A stretch of DNA of 64,000 nucleotides from Euryodendron excelsum (lineage: Eukaryota > Streptophyta > Magnoliopsida > Ericales > Pentaphylacaceae): NCBI GenBank assembly GCA_033060915.1, contig CM065384.1, positions 10,034,001 through 10,098,000 of the forward strand. Reading direction: 5' to 3'. How positions within the stretch are numbered: the stretch's first letter is position 1; every line of letters begins with the position of its first letter. A program made the translations under genes and the position numbers. The notes beneath the pieces are model-generated. The model saw only the letters and a program-made list of their open reading frames with translations. It searched no databases and had not been told where the DNA came from. Below are positions 11,125 through 22,533 of the stretch, piece by piece.

Positions 11125-11560
11125 TACATCAAGAGAGGGTTCATATGGCCAACAAAAGGGAGACCACTAAAGAGAGGGTTCTATGGGGCCATTCCACCTA
11201 CTAAACTTGAGAGAATAGGAACCATAGAAGTCAAACAGTTTGAACATCATTCTTAGGCGAGCATAAAGAGAAAAGGGAACCATTCTAACAATTTAGAGCT
11301 CCTATGGCCAATATAATGGAAGACCACTCAAGAGAGGGTTCCATGGGGCCATTCCAACCACTAAACTTGAGAGAATAGGAACCATAGAAATCAAACAGTT
11401 TGAACATCATTCTTAGGCGAGCATAAAGAGAAAAGGGAATCATTCTAACAATTTAGGGCCCATATGGCCAATATAATGGAAGACCACTCAAGAGAGGGTT
11501 CCATGGGGCCATTTTAACCACTAAATTTGAGAGAATGAAAACCTTGAAAATTAGAGAGTT
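11125..11560. repeat. 162-bp tandem units in Y LTR (3 copies)
   Basis: AAGAGAGGGTTC...TGGGGCCATT recurs near 11172, 11333 and 11495 with the block AGGAACCATAGAA, CAGTTTGAACATCATTC, GGCGAGCATAAAGAG between. The 5' LTR has two such units (about 25710 and 25870). The extra unit accounts for the ~163-bp length difference between the two LTR copies over their shared span. Confidence 0.8.
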
Positions 11561-12340
11561 TGAAAGCAACTTTTATGCAAGTTGTAATGCAATGATGCAA
11601 AAATGTGAATTATGGGGTAGTGAGGGATTTTCCAAGGCATGACTCCTAAGGTCTCCTCCTAACCGTCAAGGGGCCAACTCTTGGAATGATTTTGAAAGAA
11701 ACGTAGAACTTAGAAATGACATAAAATTAAGAGCAATGTAAGCATTGTGGAGCATGACAATAAGCATAAAATGAAGCCAAGCACACAATACATGATCAAG
11801 ATAGCAATATGCAAGGGGTCATGATTCACATACAGGGCTTTTAGGCCACACCACATAAATAACGGGCTCCTAGGCCATACCATCTTAAAGTAGGCTAGTG
11901 AGAGGTCCCCCTACACGGTGGCTCTCACTTGCTTTCCTCTAGGCATGATCTAAGAGCCTTATTGGCTCAAGCATGCAAGAAAGGGGGGTTGAAGATGGGG
12001 ATTAAAACAAATAATAGCCTATGTAGGCTAGGAGGGAGAAGAGAAGAGTGGGGGAGAGCACAAATGTAAAAGGGATACCACCTTTTGCTTTCAACACACT
12101 TGTAGTCTTCAATGGATATCTTGATTGGACCTTGAGTGACTTTAAGAAGGCTTGAGAGGCTAGAGTGGAGTGTATAAGTGTGTATGAAGCCTTGCATGTG
12201 AAATGTATAGGCTTAGGAGGGGTAGAATCTAGCCTAAGTGTTGGAGGGGAGGAATACATATAGAGATTCAAGTTTCTGGAGTGATTTTAGGAGAACTTCG
12301 TATCAATTTCGGACCTGGAATATGCAAGGGGGGAGTCCTC

Positions 12341-12348
12341 TATTTATA
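12341..12348 (-). promoter_or_regulatory. LTR TATA box (element Y 3' LTR)
   Basis: TATAAATA on the minus strand (GCC/ACCTATAAATAGAGG context), at the position equivalent to 26726 in the 5' LTR. Confidence 0.5.
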
Positions 12349-13444
12349 GGTAATCTGGAACAGGCCTTGCGTATGTGCTACATGTGCACAGCCAAAATTT
12401 AGCCTTGCGCATGTAGGACATGCGCAGGTACTGTTCCATTGCCAGAATGACACGTGGCAACCTATGTACTGGTTAAATCTGGACCGTTGATCGAAAGTCG
12501 GTGGATATGATCAAAATTTGAGGGCATGTAGCATACGCTCCATTACCGGGAAAGTTCGTCCAAACTTTGCCATGATAATTGAGTCAATCGGGAAGGTTTC
12601 AAGGGATTCGGTCGCACTCGGGATGTTCTCCTAGTGCTTCCAATAAACTTTCATATGTTTGAAAAGTTTGAATTATGTTTGGAGGTGAGTGATATAGTCT
12701 TGGGAAGTGTGCCAAAAAGGTCACTTTTGCAGAGCATCTGTGATACGCTCCATCGGTGTTTGAATGTGGTTGTTTTCATTTCATGTGATCAAGGCCTTCG
12801 AGAAGCGATCTATTTGATCAGACCATATTGATGGAAAGATCTATGGACGAACTTTCGAGAATTTCCTGATTTATGCATTTCTCAAGTCAGTTGACGGTGC
12901 GTTATAACCAAGGAATCGGGGGAAAAGATAATTTAGGCAGAGCGTCTGCGAGACGCTCTAGGGAACTTTTATCGCGTCGTGTGAGCTTAGTGTCGTAGGG
13001 TGTTCCTTGGGTTAAATAAGGGCGTGTGGTGAAACCCTCCACTCGAAATCCCAAGGCCGGTGCTGTTTTGGGGCATTTTTGGGCTTCTAGTGGCAAAACG
13101 GTCATTTTGACCAGAGTTGGCTGAAAATGGTCAAGAATTGTTTGGTATGTTGTGTTAGGTGTGTAAGGCTGTTCAGGGATGGTTTGGAGAGAGTCTTTTA
13201 CCATTCAGCAGGGTTTGTGCCGTGCTGAGGCATTCAAGGGCAAAACGGTCATTTTGACCAGAGCGAGTCGGAATAGGACCGAATTTGGACCAAATGGCGT
13301 GTGGGGGATGCCTAATAGTTTAGTAACATTTTGGAAGGATGGACTTATCGTTTTGAGGGATTTTAAACTTTCCTAAAACATGCCTAGAGGCCCAAGGGGC
13401 AGGTTTGGTCATTTTTTACCGAGTCGAGCTAGCAGGCGCCGGTG

Positions 13445-13640
13445 TTGACCTAGGTGTTGATTCCCGAGACCGCCCGGTCTCAGAAAACTACCCGTGCAGT
13501 GTTGGTCTCTAAGAATGCTTGGTCTTAGAGAGCTACTTGTAGGGTGGTGTTGGTTCCTGAGAACGCTTGGTCCCAGAAAGCTACCTAGAAGGGTGGTGTT
13601 GGTCCCTAAGAACGCCCGGTCTCGGAGAATTACCAAATGG
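13445..13640. repeat. ~54-bp tandem repeats in Y LTR
   Basis: Four units carry GGTGTTGGTYCCTGAGAACG, CCCGGTCTC and GAAAGCTACC. The same array lies at 27836-28025 in the 5' LTR. Each unit has a short GAGAC..GTCTC inverted repeat. Confidence 0.75.
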
Positions 13641-13955
13641 TGGACATTCTACGTTGACGGGTTAGCAGGCACCAGAAGTGAACCGTCTAAAAGTTTTGAT
13701 AAAGTGTTAGTCCCCGAGATCGCCCGATCCTAGGAAGCTACCTGGATGGCGTTGGTTTCTGGGACCGCCCGGTGCAGAAAGTTGCCTAGAATAATGGTGC
13801 TTATGGCTCCGGCGGGTCCTTGTGGGCCCGAGAAGAGACCAGCTGGTTGGATTGGAGATTGTAAGGCTCATCTTGAACCTGCATGTGTTGTGATGTCAGA
13901 AACCGATCCCAGTCGGGCCGGTGATTGCCGAGCGGGCAAAAATGGGGTCTTTACA

Positions 13956-13981
13956 GCTGCCCCTCTTTTTTCTGGCTTTGC
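13956..13981 (-). other. Polypurine tract of element Y
   Basis: The minus strand reads AGAAAAAAGAGGGGCAGC directly upstream of the 3' LTR start TGTAAAGACCCC. It is the plus-strand-DNA primer site for reverse transcription. It fixes the element sense as minus and so makes the neighbouring PMD gene antisense. Confidence 0.82.
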
Positions 13982-15229
13982 TTCCCGAAGGCAGGAAAAT
14001 AATAAGGTAGGATCCCATGTTAATTGCGAGGTGATCAAAGGGATGATGCACCAGGGAATTTGGAATGCTTTGAAACCTCTTGTGGGTTATTGGTTTGGAA
14101 GATGTTCGAAAAGTCTTAGGCCTAGGTCAAGAACTGGGTTGCCAGCCTGACACATTTTGGTCTAGGGCAACTGATTCTTGCCAGTGAAAGTTGAAGGCTC
14201 AACTTTCGGCTTTTGACAAGGCCCTTACGAGCAAATTCAAATTTTTAGGAAGCTCAAAATTGGTTTTGGCGGGAAGCTGATGGGCCGAGTGCATGTATCA
14301 CATGCGCATTCGGTGATATAAGTCGTACGCATCTAATTTATGCGCCAGTTGAGTTTTTGTTTTGGCACATCTGTTACATGCGCCAGCCCGTGGCCATTAA
14401 AACAGAGCAGGTTAGCATTTTGCTCATTGCGCCTTTGAGTTTTGGTTGATTTCAGAATCGTCTCTAAAGGATTTCGAGGGGTTTTGCTCGGGGATTGGTA
14501 GAGGAACGATAGGCAACGTCGGGCACGTGCCAAAGATCACCATTGCCGCCGGATTCTTGCCAGAAAGCTTGGTTTTCACCGGTGAATTCGAAAGGTTAGT
14601 TTTTGAAAATTTCTTTGATTTTGATGCATTTGCTTTCCTTTTTTGCATATGAACAGTGTAATCTTATGTTTTTGAACGTTTAGAACATAATGATCGGATT
14701 GTTTTTGTGATTTGATGGAGATTTGAGTGCATTTTGAGTGATTTTGGGTGTTTGGGTGAAGTGGGTTTTCTGCAAGACTCGAAAAATTGTCTCTATGGGC
14801 TTGGGCATTGACTTTTTGTGAGAGATTTTAACACCGAGAATCTTAGAAAAATGTGTAGAACAACCGTATGAAGTTTCATAATTTTCTAAGAAATTTTGAA
14901 TTTTTTAATTTTTAGAAATTACAAAAAATGGGTAAAATTGAATAAAAATATAAAATGGACCTAGTTGAGGGTTAAAAAATCATAAAAATTTTTTTGGAAA
15001 TTGTAGTGATATTCTTGCATGTTCCAAGAAATTTTGTGAAATTTTTGGAAATGCAGAAGAAATAAGAAAATTTGAGAAGATTGAAAAACTGGCTTAAAAA
15101 TTGCGTTGAGAATGGGATGCGTGTTTTGGAGGATGGGGTCGTTTTAGTTGATGGTTTGAAATGTTTCAGGTTGTGTTTGTGACTTGTTTAATTTCGGGGT
15201 CGTGACTTTTTAAGGCGAAACTCTGCCAA
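13982..15229. other. Element Y 3' noncoding region
   Basis: No convincing gene. It matches the sequence next to the PPT in the X elements, for example a GGCCTAGG-rich start and later a TTTTAGAAATTACAAAA region. The region between aORF and PPT is therefore shared between families. The short frames here are not conserved. Confidence 0.6.
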
Positions 15230-16105
15230 AATTTTAAAAAATTTTAGCACTTAGCTTTAAAAACTTTTGGTAAAGCAAATCTTTCTAGGAACAGGGCTTT
15301 TGAAAGGGAAAGCCTGGAGAAACCGCATTTGTAGGAAATTTTGAGGAGTGGGGTTATTAAAGGAGAAAATTTGGGGAACCGGTTTCGAATTTTGGAACCA
15401 AACGTTTTGAGGAAAAAGCTTGAAAACCCTGTAGGAAATTTTTAAACTGGGGTTTTTGAAGGAGAAAACCCAAAAAATTGGCCTGGAAACTTTGAAGCCA
15501 AACTCTTTGAGGGAAAAGCTTGAAAACCCTTAAAAAAATTTTGAACCAGGGTTTTTAAAGGACAAAACCCGAAAAACCAGTTTTGAAATTTCGAAACCAA
15601 ACTTTTGAGGAAAAAGCTTAAAAACCATTAGAGAATTTTTGAAACGGGACTTTTGAAGGAGAAAGCCAGAGAAACCGGTTTGGGAACTTCGAAACCAAAC
15701 TTTTTGAGAAAAAAGCTTGAAAACCGTTAGAAAAATTTTGAACCGGGGCTTTTGAAGGAGAAAGCCCAAGAAACCGATTTGAAGCTTTGAAGCAAAACTT
15801 TTGGGAAAAAGTTTGGAAAACTATTTGAAAATATTTAGACGCGGGGCTTTTGAGGGAGAAAGCTCGAGAAACCGGTTTGAAATTTTGAAATGCGACTTTT
15901 TGAGGAAACCTTGAAATAGGGTTTTGAAGGGGAAAGCCCAAGAAATCGATTCGAAATTTTTGAAATTAGACTTTTTGAGGAAAAAGCCCAGAAACCATTA
16001 GAAAATCTTGAAATAGGGCTTTCGAAGGGGAATGCCCAAGAAACTGTTTTTGAAATTTTGCAACCAAGCCTTTTGAAGGGAAGGCCTAAAAACCCTTAGA
16101 GAATT
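15230..16105. repeat. ~100-bp minisatellite next to the aORF
   Basis: The motif GGAAAAAGCTTGAAAACC recurs near 15411, 15511, 15611, 15711 and 15808, with weaker copies to about 16085. Each unit also carries TTTTGAAGG(A/G)GAAAGCC. The X elements hold a single related unit near 46240 and 55780. The array was therefore expanded in Y. Open frames on the minus strand across it are repeat artefacts. Confidence 0.8.
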
Positions 16106-16127
16106 TTAAGCGGTGATACATGGAGCC

Positions 16128-16266
16128 CTAGCCCTTCCTCTTTTTTCTTTTCCTTTTCTTTTGTTTCTCTCTTTTTTTTTTTTTCTTTTTTTTTTCCTGT
16201 TTTTTTTTCTTCTTTTCTTCTTTTTTTTTTTTTTCTGTTCTTTCTTCTCTCTTTCTTTTTTTTTTG
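16128..16266 (+). repeat. Long polypyrimidine (T/C) tract before the PMD gene
   Basis: About 139 nt of almost pure T and C, about 80 nt upstream of a CTTTCAG|G acceptor that sits 1 nt before the PMD start codon. It could serve as a very strong polypyrimidine tract of a 5'UTR intron in the aORF transcript. This is inferred. It reads as poly-Lys/Glu in frames on the opposite strand, which are not genes. Confidence 0.6.
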
Positions 16267-16346
16267 TATATACACTGACGCACTTATCTTTGCGCTTTTC
16301 ACATATAGCAATTGATTGATCATCTTGAATGTTGTTATCTTTCAGG

Positions 16347-18290
16347 ATGTCGGAGGCCGGAGGCGACGGTCCGGACAGGAGGCGCCACGGGAAGGCGTAG
16401 CAGATAGAGCTAGAGGAGGGCAGCAGTAGTCGGGGTAGCTCGGCTAGAGGTAGCAGCTGGAGCGGCTCAGCTCGTATTAGTGGTTGGGGTGGCACAGCGC
16501 GCGGAGGCAGTAGGGGTGTTTCTGCGTGGAGCAGTGGTAGGGTCGGTTCTCCTTGGGGCGGCCGCAGTGGGTCACAGAGATCCTCGAGCAGGACAACTTC
16601 TAGTCGGAGCTCTGTAAGGGGACAACCCTCAGCGGCTCCTGACGAGAGATTTGAGGATGAGGTTGACTCGTCTGTGGATCCCCGGACGGGATACGGTATG
16701 GCCTCTGTTCGGGACAGGCGGAGAGATACTTCATTTACCGATGATCAGCTAGCCATTCTTGATATTCCCCCGCTACGTGATTTGGCGTTCCATCCGAGCC
16801 TATATTCGCGCTATGGTCAGATGCCATCATCTACCCACAATTCCTTCAAAGGGGCCAGTATCTCGGCCTGGAGGGCTATGTAGGCGTCAGCTCCATCTTA
16901 TCAGGACTTTTTGCATCGAATCAGTTTTGGCGCTTTTATGACCCTGCAGACTGATAGACTTGATCACGAGATCGCTATGGGGTTGTTAGAGTGGTGGTTT
17001 GGGGAGACAGGGACCGAGCACATGGTGGGTTTCGAGTTGGGGCCTACCCCCGTTGACTGGGCTATGATTACCGGGCTATCTTTCGGAGGGGTACCGATCC
17101 CTCTACAGGACGTGTCTCTGGAGGAGGCCCGTCTTCTCTTGGGGCTGCCAGGGCTTAGGGGCTCGAGTTTCCCAACTTCACTTTTGTGCTCGGCCTAGAC
17201 AGCCTTTGCTTTTGAGCCTTCACCAGATGACCTGGTTATTATGAGGCATCGGTTGGTGCTGTATGTCGTCTTTAGTTGCTTTTGCAACAATAAAGGGTCG
17301 ACGGTCCCTTTGTCTCTGGTGAGCCTGGTAGTGGATCTGGATGAGCTAGATTATGTTGACTAGGGTGCTTTCACCTTTCCTTGCTTCTTACGAAGGATGA
17401 GAGTGAGGACATCCGGGGCTCGGGGGAGCCTGACAAGCTTTTGGCCATTTTTAGTATGGTGGAGCTATGAGTACTTGCCAGTTTGCCGACCGGAGGTGTT
17501 AGCCGATGATGCCTTCCCACGGGCCACAAGGTGGGCCCTGCAGCAAGTAATCTAGTGATCCTTGCTTACAAATTTTGTAGCCCTCCGGACTAACTTGGAG
17601 TTGTTGAGGCCTCGGGATGTGACTTAGGCACCTTATCACCGATCCACCTAGTATGCCGGTATAAGGGATGTCATTCTTTTATCCAGGTCACGGATCACCT
17701 TCAAGGGTCCCGTGTCATGGGAGACGTACCTCGGGGAGCGTCATTGGCGACAGCTTCATACTGCTTTCCATGCGGCCATGGATCCTCCCCAGTACATGTT
17801 TGGACTTTATCGAGCTGGGGTAGAGATCCCTTATATAGTCAGGGTCCCAAGTGAGCAATTCTTACTTCCGCCGGATGTGGATTATGAGGCTCACTTCCAG
17901 GCGAGATCTATTAGCGCTTTCACCCAGCTGGATCTGGTGGTCGGAGGGCAGGTGGCTGGTCATGAGGTGGTAGAGCTTTGGTGTCGAGCCCAGGGCTTTG
18001 TATCTGAGGAGGAGTATCTAGCAGCTTGCCAGGCACGAGATCAGTATTGTGCTGGGGTGGAGGTTCTGACTGCCCGCATATCTCTGATGGAGGCCCGTTG
18101 GGTATGTTATTTGTGGTTCATCACCTTTATGTTCCTTATGCATCTCCTGTTTTCTGACGCTAGCTCTTCTTCCCTCTTTGCCTTTGTCTTTGGTCAGGGT
18201 CCTTTTGACGCAGGAGCTTCCTCCAGCTAGCCTCCTCCGTATGTGCCGGACATAGGTGACTTTGACTTGGATGACGACCCTGCTCCTTGA
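16347..18290 (+). pseudogene. Antisense plant mobile domain (PMD) gene of element Y
   Basis: The ATG at 16347 (MSEAGGDG) follows an acceptor-like TTTCAG. One frame runs from 16347 to 18101 without a frameshift, then a GT-AG intron, then a short exon to TGA at 18290. About 90 N-terminal residues are Ser/Gly/Arg-rich and low complexity. The PMD-like core follows, with FGAFM, WWFGETGT, FELGPTPVDWAMITGLSF, CFCNNK, FWPFLVWWSYEYLPV, WETYLGERHW and MFGLYRAG. The last exon is short, with GASSS and an acidic DFDLDDD end. About eight in-frame stops kill it; ATG-TAG at 16879-16884 matches ATG-CAG in the X copy. PMD proteins occur in host MAIN-type silencing factors and in retrotransposon extra ORFs. Here it lies between lost pol and the 3' LTR, antisense to gag. 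The role in the element is unknown. Confidence 0.85.
18102..18197 (+). other. Intron in the Y PMD gene (96 nt)
   Basis: Donor TGG|GTATGT and acceptor TTTGGTCAG|GGT, phase 0, in the same place as the 88-nt intron of the X PMD copy at 48452-48539. Splicing joins the core to a conserved GASSS...GDFD.DD tail. Confidence 0.75.
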
Positions 18291-20399
18291 GGCATCCCTT
18301 TTTATCTGTTGACACAGTTGTAGTTCAGTTAGTTTGGCTGTATTGTTTTATGTTTTTGAGGCCGTATGTTAGCTCTCATGGATGATGACTGTATGATGAT
18401 TTCATGTTCATTATTTTTGTTTCTTGCATGCGATGATGATTATTTCTTCCTTCTTGTCTTGTTATTTATGTTATGTGTGTATGCGATGGGCATGAATGCA
18501 AATACAGGGGTACAAGAATCATGGTATGCATGAGAAATGGTAGATAGGTGCCAATTATAAGCAGATGTGAAAAATGTGGGTGCATTTTTGCACATGTTAG
18601 GCAAGGTGCACAGGCGTGCATATAATTTTATGAGGACAGGTCTAGAGGTAGATCGAGCGTCCCCCGAAAATTATCATTTCAGCACTTTGCTCTTTCTTTG
18701 GAGATTCCCCCTTTTTGTTGCGCCTTTTTCCTGTCATGGCGAGATAGCAACCGTCCCATTCCTAGAGTTTTCATTTTTAGATCCGATCCCCTCCCCCTTA
18801 TCTGAGGAATTGTCACTCAATTGACTTTCTCTCAGGGGCCTTATGTTTGATCTGGTAGACTCTCTAGGTGACAGTCGAAGTAGCCTTTAGCAAATGAGCG
18901 AGCAGTTTCATCCTCAATCCGAGAAGACTTTACTTTGGACCGTAATGTAGGCTAGGTAATAGGAGATGAATGAAGGGGTATCTAGGCTCAAATGATATAT
19001 ATATATATATATATATTTTGTTTAGGGTGATAGTAACTAGAATCACCTTAAGTAAGCTTTCGCTGCTTTGTCCCCTTTTCTTTTTCGGGTATCGACATTC
19101 CCTCTTGAACTTGTTTAGACTAAGCAATCTTCCCTTATCTGAGGGGACTTTCTTGGGGTTGTAACGTGGCCAGGTTGTGGGTTTTTGAAGGAAAGGGTAT
19201 TGATGGCTCAAAGCGTGATGTGCTTTCTGGGGTTCACTGGTGATCACCTTTTCAGGTCTTTTCCTTTTGTCTGCGGGCTTCTTTCTCTATCGCCCTTCTT
19301 TTTCTCTCATCTCTTTTGTGTACGAATATGTGCCCATATAGGGCCCATCATTTCTTTTAGTTATTGCCCTAGTATTATTACTTACACAGTCTATTAACTT
19401 TTAGGAGGCACTAATCGTTATTTCATTTTTATCATTTTTCATCATCATCATCATTTTTTTTTGGAGTATTGCCTTGTTTCCGTCCTTTTTCAATGTAGGA
19501 AGGGGCCTTCTTTCTCTCCATACACCTTTTTGTCACTTTTTTCTCCGTGTTTACTTTTGCCTATTGCAGGGAGTGATCACCCGGGTGGGTTTTTCGAAGG
19601 AATACAATTTGGCTCAAAAGAGATTTTTCAAAGAGTGTTCTTTTAACTGTATGGTAGCAGAATAGATGGCCCCTCTTCCTTTCAGACAAGATTGCTTAGA
19701 CCATGAAGTTCGATTTTAGAGGTTTTGGCGTTATCCTTTGAAACAAACAGGAGTTAGCTTAATTGTTCTATTACTTGCACTTGCCCCAATGTAGGGGGTG
19801 ATTCCTGGTTAGGGTATTTAAATGAGAATTACTTGTGGCTCGAGTGGGCTAACCAAGGGAGTTATGTTTGCTATTCCAGGGATTTTGAAATGAGGGCTTC
19901 TCCTCCTTTCGAGGGTCTAACTACTGACCGCTTTGTCATGGCGTCCTTCGAAAGCCACCTTTTTGTGACCCACTCCCTTTCCCTTTTTTTGCTATCTCTC
20001 TTTTAGATCAGAAATGGTCCTTTTTTTTGCACATACCATCTCTCCTTTCAAGTTAGGGCATAACAACATAGAAGGAAAATTCTGAGAAAGTGCAAGTGCC
20101 AAAGATGAGAAATGAAAATCCCACTTTTTTTTCATTTCAAAAAGTTCTGTTTACATGATGAGCTCTTGATTAGCAAAAGATGAAAGTGGAGTTAACGAAA
20201 CAGAGATTAACAGGAAATTAAAGACAAAGTTTGGTAGGAGGACATCCCTTTGGTAACCACTTCTTTAGATAGGCTTTGGGATCACGCCTGCCTCCTTCAT
20301 GCTCCATTTGTCGGCTTCTTCACTTGGTTGTGCTGGGTGAATTGATGTGTCAGCTACGGTGTGGCAGAGATCAACAACAATAGCATAACCAGGGCTTCC
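18291..20399. other. Element Y noncoding stretch between aORF and gag
   Basis: No protease, RT, RNase H or integrase motif is visible on the minus strand, although pol would be expected here. The segment 18790-19020 matches 48960-49260 in element X1 (GAGAAGACTTTRYTTWGGACC, CCGTAATGTAGGCTAGGT), a shared Tat 3' segment. There is a (TA)n run at about 18998-19015 and T-rich tracts near 19450, 19985 and 20020. The missing pol makes Y non-autonomous. Confidence 0.6.
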
Positions 20400-20597
20400 T
20401 CATTTTCCTTCTTTTTCTTTAGTGGGGCCAGTGGGGTTGTGCGTTCCTTCTTGGGACTTCTGCTGGCTTTCCATTAGTTGAGCAGTTTTCTCTTGTTCGT
20501 CTTCTTGGGATTTCATAACCAAACCTTCTTCAGAGGCTTGCGATGACTTTTCCTTGGCTTCTTCTTTTTTGGCTTCCTCTTTGTCAATCTGCTTCAA
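20400..20597 (-). other. Lys/Glu-rich frame just after gag
   Basis: A 65-codon frame of mostly K, E, Q and S overlaps the gag stop in another frame. It may be the remains of the linker that followed gag before pol was lost. No domain is recognisable and independent expression is doubtful. Confidence 0.25.
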
Positions 20598-22533
20598 ATA
20601 GGCTATCTAGATTGCCTTCGCTGAAGTTGATGGGGGGGTTCGGCAGTTTTGGGTCATAGATGCCCCAGCCCATGTCCTCGTAATCAAAAAGCTCCTCTTT
20701 CAGGCGAGCCTTAGCTTCAACATATCTAGGGTGTAGGAATTCCTCTCCCCAGTCGTCAACAGGTGCAGTATCATTGGGAATGTTTGCAACAAGTTCATCT
20801 ATGGGCCAGTCGAAAGGGTCTTGCTCTCCAGTTGCATTGTAAAGATAGATGGGGCATGGTGGCAGTTCTTCCTCCCAATCGCTTTCAGTGTCGGACTCAC
20901 CCTTGAAGTACTCTGCAGTTATGATGCCATCAGGATCTGCCTCACCCTCGGTGATGATGTTGACAGCATAGTCTAGTAAGGGATTTGACGTGACATTGGG
21001 CGCGGGGACCGCCTTTGTTTCTTGGGTGTTAATGAACTTATTGTCAATGAGGTCTTGAATATTATGTTTCAAGGAGAAACAGGATTCTGTGTCATGCCCC
21101 TGTCCCCCAGAATGGTACTCGCAAGTAAGGGCAGGGCTGAAAGTTGGCGGCAGTGGGCTTGGCAATGGCCGCGGGGGAATGGGGTTTATATGCTTAGCCT
21201 TGAGGAGCTCATGATAGGCCTTTGTCTGGGTGCATGCCAAACGCGTGAACTCTCGGTTCTGTCGGTTGTTGTTCTTATTGGGGTTGAAGTATGGTCTGGT
21301 TGCAGCAGGTCCAGTTGGGGATGCTTGGGTAGCAACAACGGGGATATTGATGATGGGAGCAGGTGTTGAAGGTTGAGCTTGGTATTGGGGGTAACATGGT
21401 TGTTGCTGTGTAGGTAGAATAGCAGATACTTCTCCCTCTTTCTTGCCCGTGCCTCTAGTGGTTGCCACCTTCTTGGCCGCGTTCGCAAATCCCTCACTTG
21501 TCTTGGCATAAGGGTCAGTGATTCTGCCAGTTTTCAGCCCACTCTCAATCATTTCCCCTTGCATTATCAACTCAGAAAAGCTCTTTCCGATACTCAAGCA
21601 TAGGCACTCATAGTACAGCCTTTGGAAGGTATTCACAAACAGCAGTACGTATTCTTTCTCTAGCAGTGGAGGGTTAACTTGCGCAGCCGCCTCCTTCCAT
21701 CTCAAAGCATAGCTTTTGAAGTTTTCCTTTTTGCCTCGAGTCATCATCATCAAGGTGCATCTGTCTACGGTCAGGTCACTGTTATGCCGATATTGAGATC
21801 GGAAAGCTATGACAAGCTCATTCCAGGTTGTTCTTTTCCTCAAGTCCAAGCGAGCAAACCGTTACAAAGGGGGCCTAGTTAAGCTACGTTGAAACAATTG
21901 CATCAGAAGTTTGGGGTCGTTCTTATGTCCGCTTAACGCCCCAGCGTACAACCTCAAGTGTGCTACCGGGTCCCCACTCCTGTCATACTTCTGAAAGTCG
22001 GGCATTTTGAACTTGGGCGACCTCAGGTGGTCTGGGAAGAAGCAGAGTTCGTCATAAGCCATCTCGCCGAAGGTGTCGTGACCTTGGAGACTGCGCAGGG
22101 ACTCCTCCAAGCCTTGTATTTTGAGATCGAGAGGGTCTGGGCCTTCTTTCTTTGAAGTGGTAGTCAGCAAGATGGTTTCAGGGTTGTCGTCCTCTCCTTC
22201 TTCGATTTGTACTTCTTTAGGGATCTCCTTGCTCTTTGTTGTACCGTCAGTTCGTAGGACGACCCTTGTTGGGATTGCTTCAGTTTCCTTAGGATAGGAT
22301 GTGGATGCCGAAGGGTTCGTGACGGGCCCTTTGAAGGCCATTAGTTGTATGAGTTTGAACATTTCATCTATCTTTGCCTTCATTTCATTCACTTCTTCAC
22401 GTGTCACCGAACTGTTCTGTTGATCGGGGATATTGCCTTCGCTCGACATTTGTGCTGTTCCTTGTCGAGTACAGACTGGCGTTCGAAGGACGGGGGTCAC
22501 TCGTGTTCCTCTTCTTCCTTTTCGTGGAGCAAT
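20584..22533 (-). pseudogene. gag: Gag of element Y (Tat/Ogre type), near-intact frame
   Basis: One minus-strand frame spans about 650 codons with a single stop, TAA at 21862-21864. Upstream of it lies FKMPDFQKYDRSGDPVAHL with LYAGALSGHKND; downstream is the capsid-like TTWNELVIAFRSQYRHNSDL, LRWKEAAAQVNPPL and GEMIESGLKTGRI; then a Pro-rich stretch and zinc-knuckle-like CEYHSGGQGHDTESC (about 21082-21126). The C-terminus is acidic with DWPIDELV, EEFLHPRY, DYEDMG and LDSLFEAD. The probable start was ATG in ACCATGGCTCC at 22533, now ATT; the next start-like codon is GTG at 22500. The product forms the particle shell and binds RNA. The order fits Ty3/Gypsy Tat-lineage gag. No pol follows. Confidence 0.88.

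Larger units (their letters stand above)
10852..13955 (-). mobile_element. Element Y 3' LTR, truncated at its U5 end
   Basis: It matches 25398-28338 of the Y 5' LTR from CTTTAGTAGGCCATCTC to the terminus. On the plus strand it ends GGGGTCTTTACA at 13955, followed by a polypurine tract on the minus strand, so it is the 3' LTR of a minus-strand element. About 1.5 kb of the U5 side is missing and replaced by the element-Z gag scrap. There is no LTR end or duplication at this break, so it is a deletion or recombination junction. Inside lie three 162-bp units (11125-11560), a TATA box (12341), ~160-bp modules shared with family X, and ~54-bp CCCGGTCTC repeats. Confidence 0.87.

Noticed and set aside
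16096..16495. Poly-Lys/Glu frames on the minus strand and poly-Phe/Leu on plus
   Set aside because: Translation of the T/C tract before the PMD gene; no protein family.
18998..19015. (TA)n as a TATA promoter or attachment site
   Set aside because: Simple dinucleotide repeat with no downstream gene on either strand that would use it.
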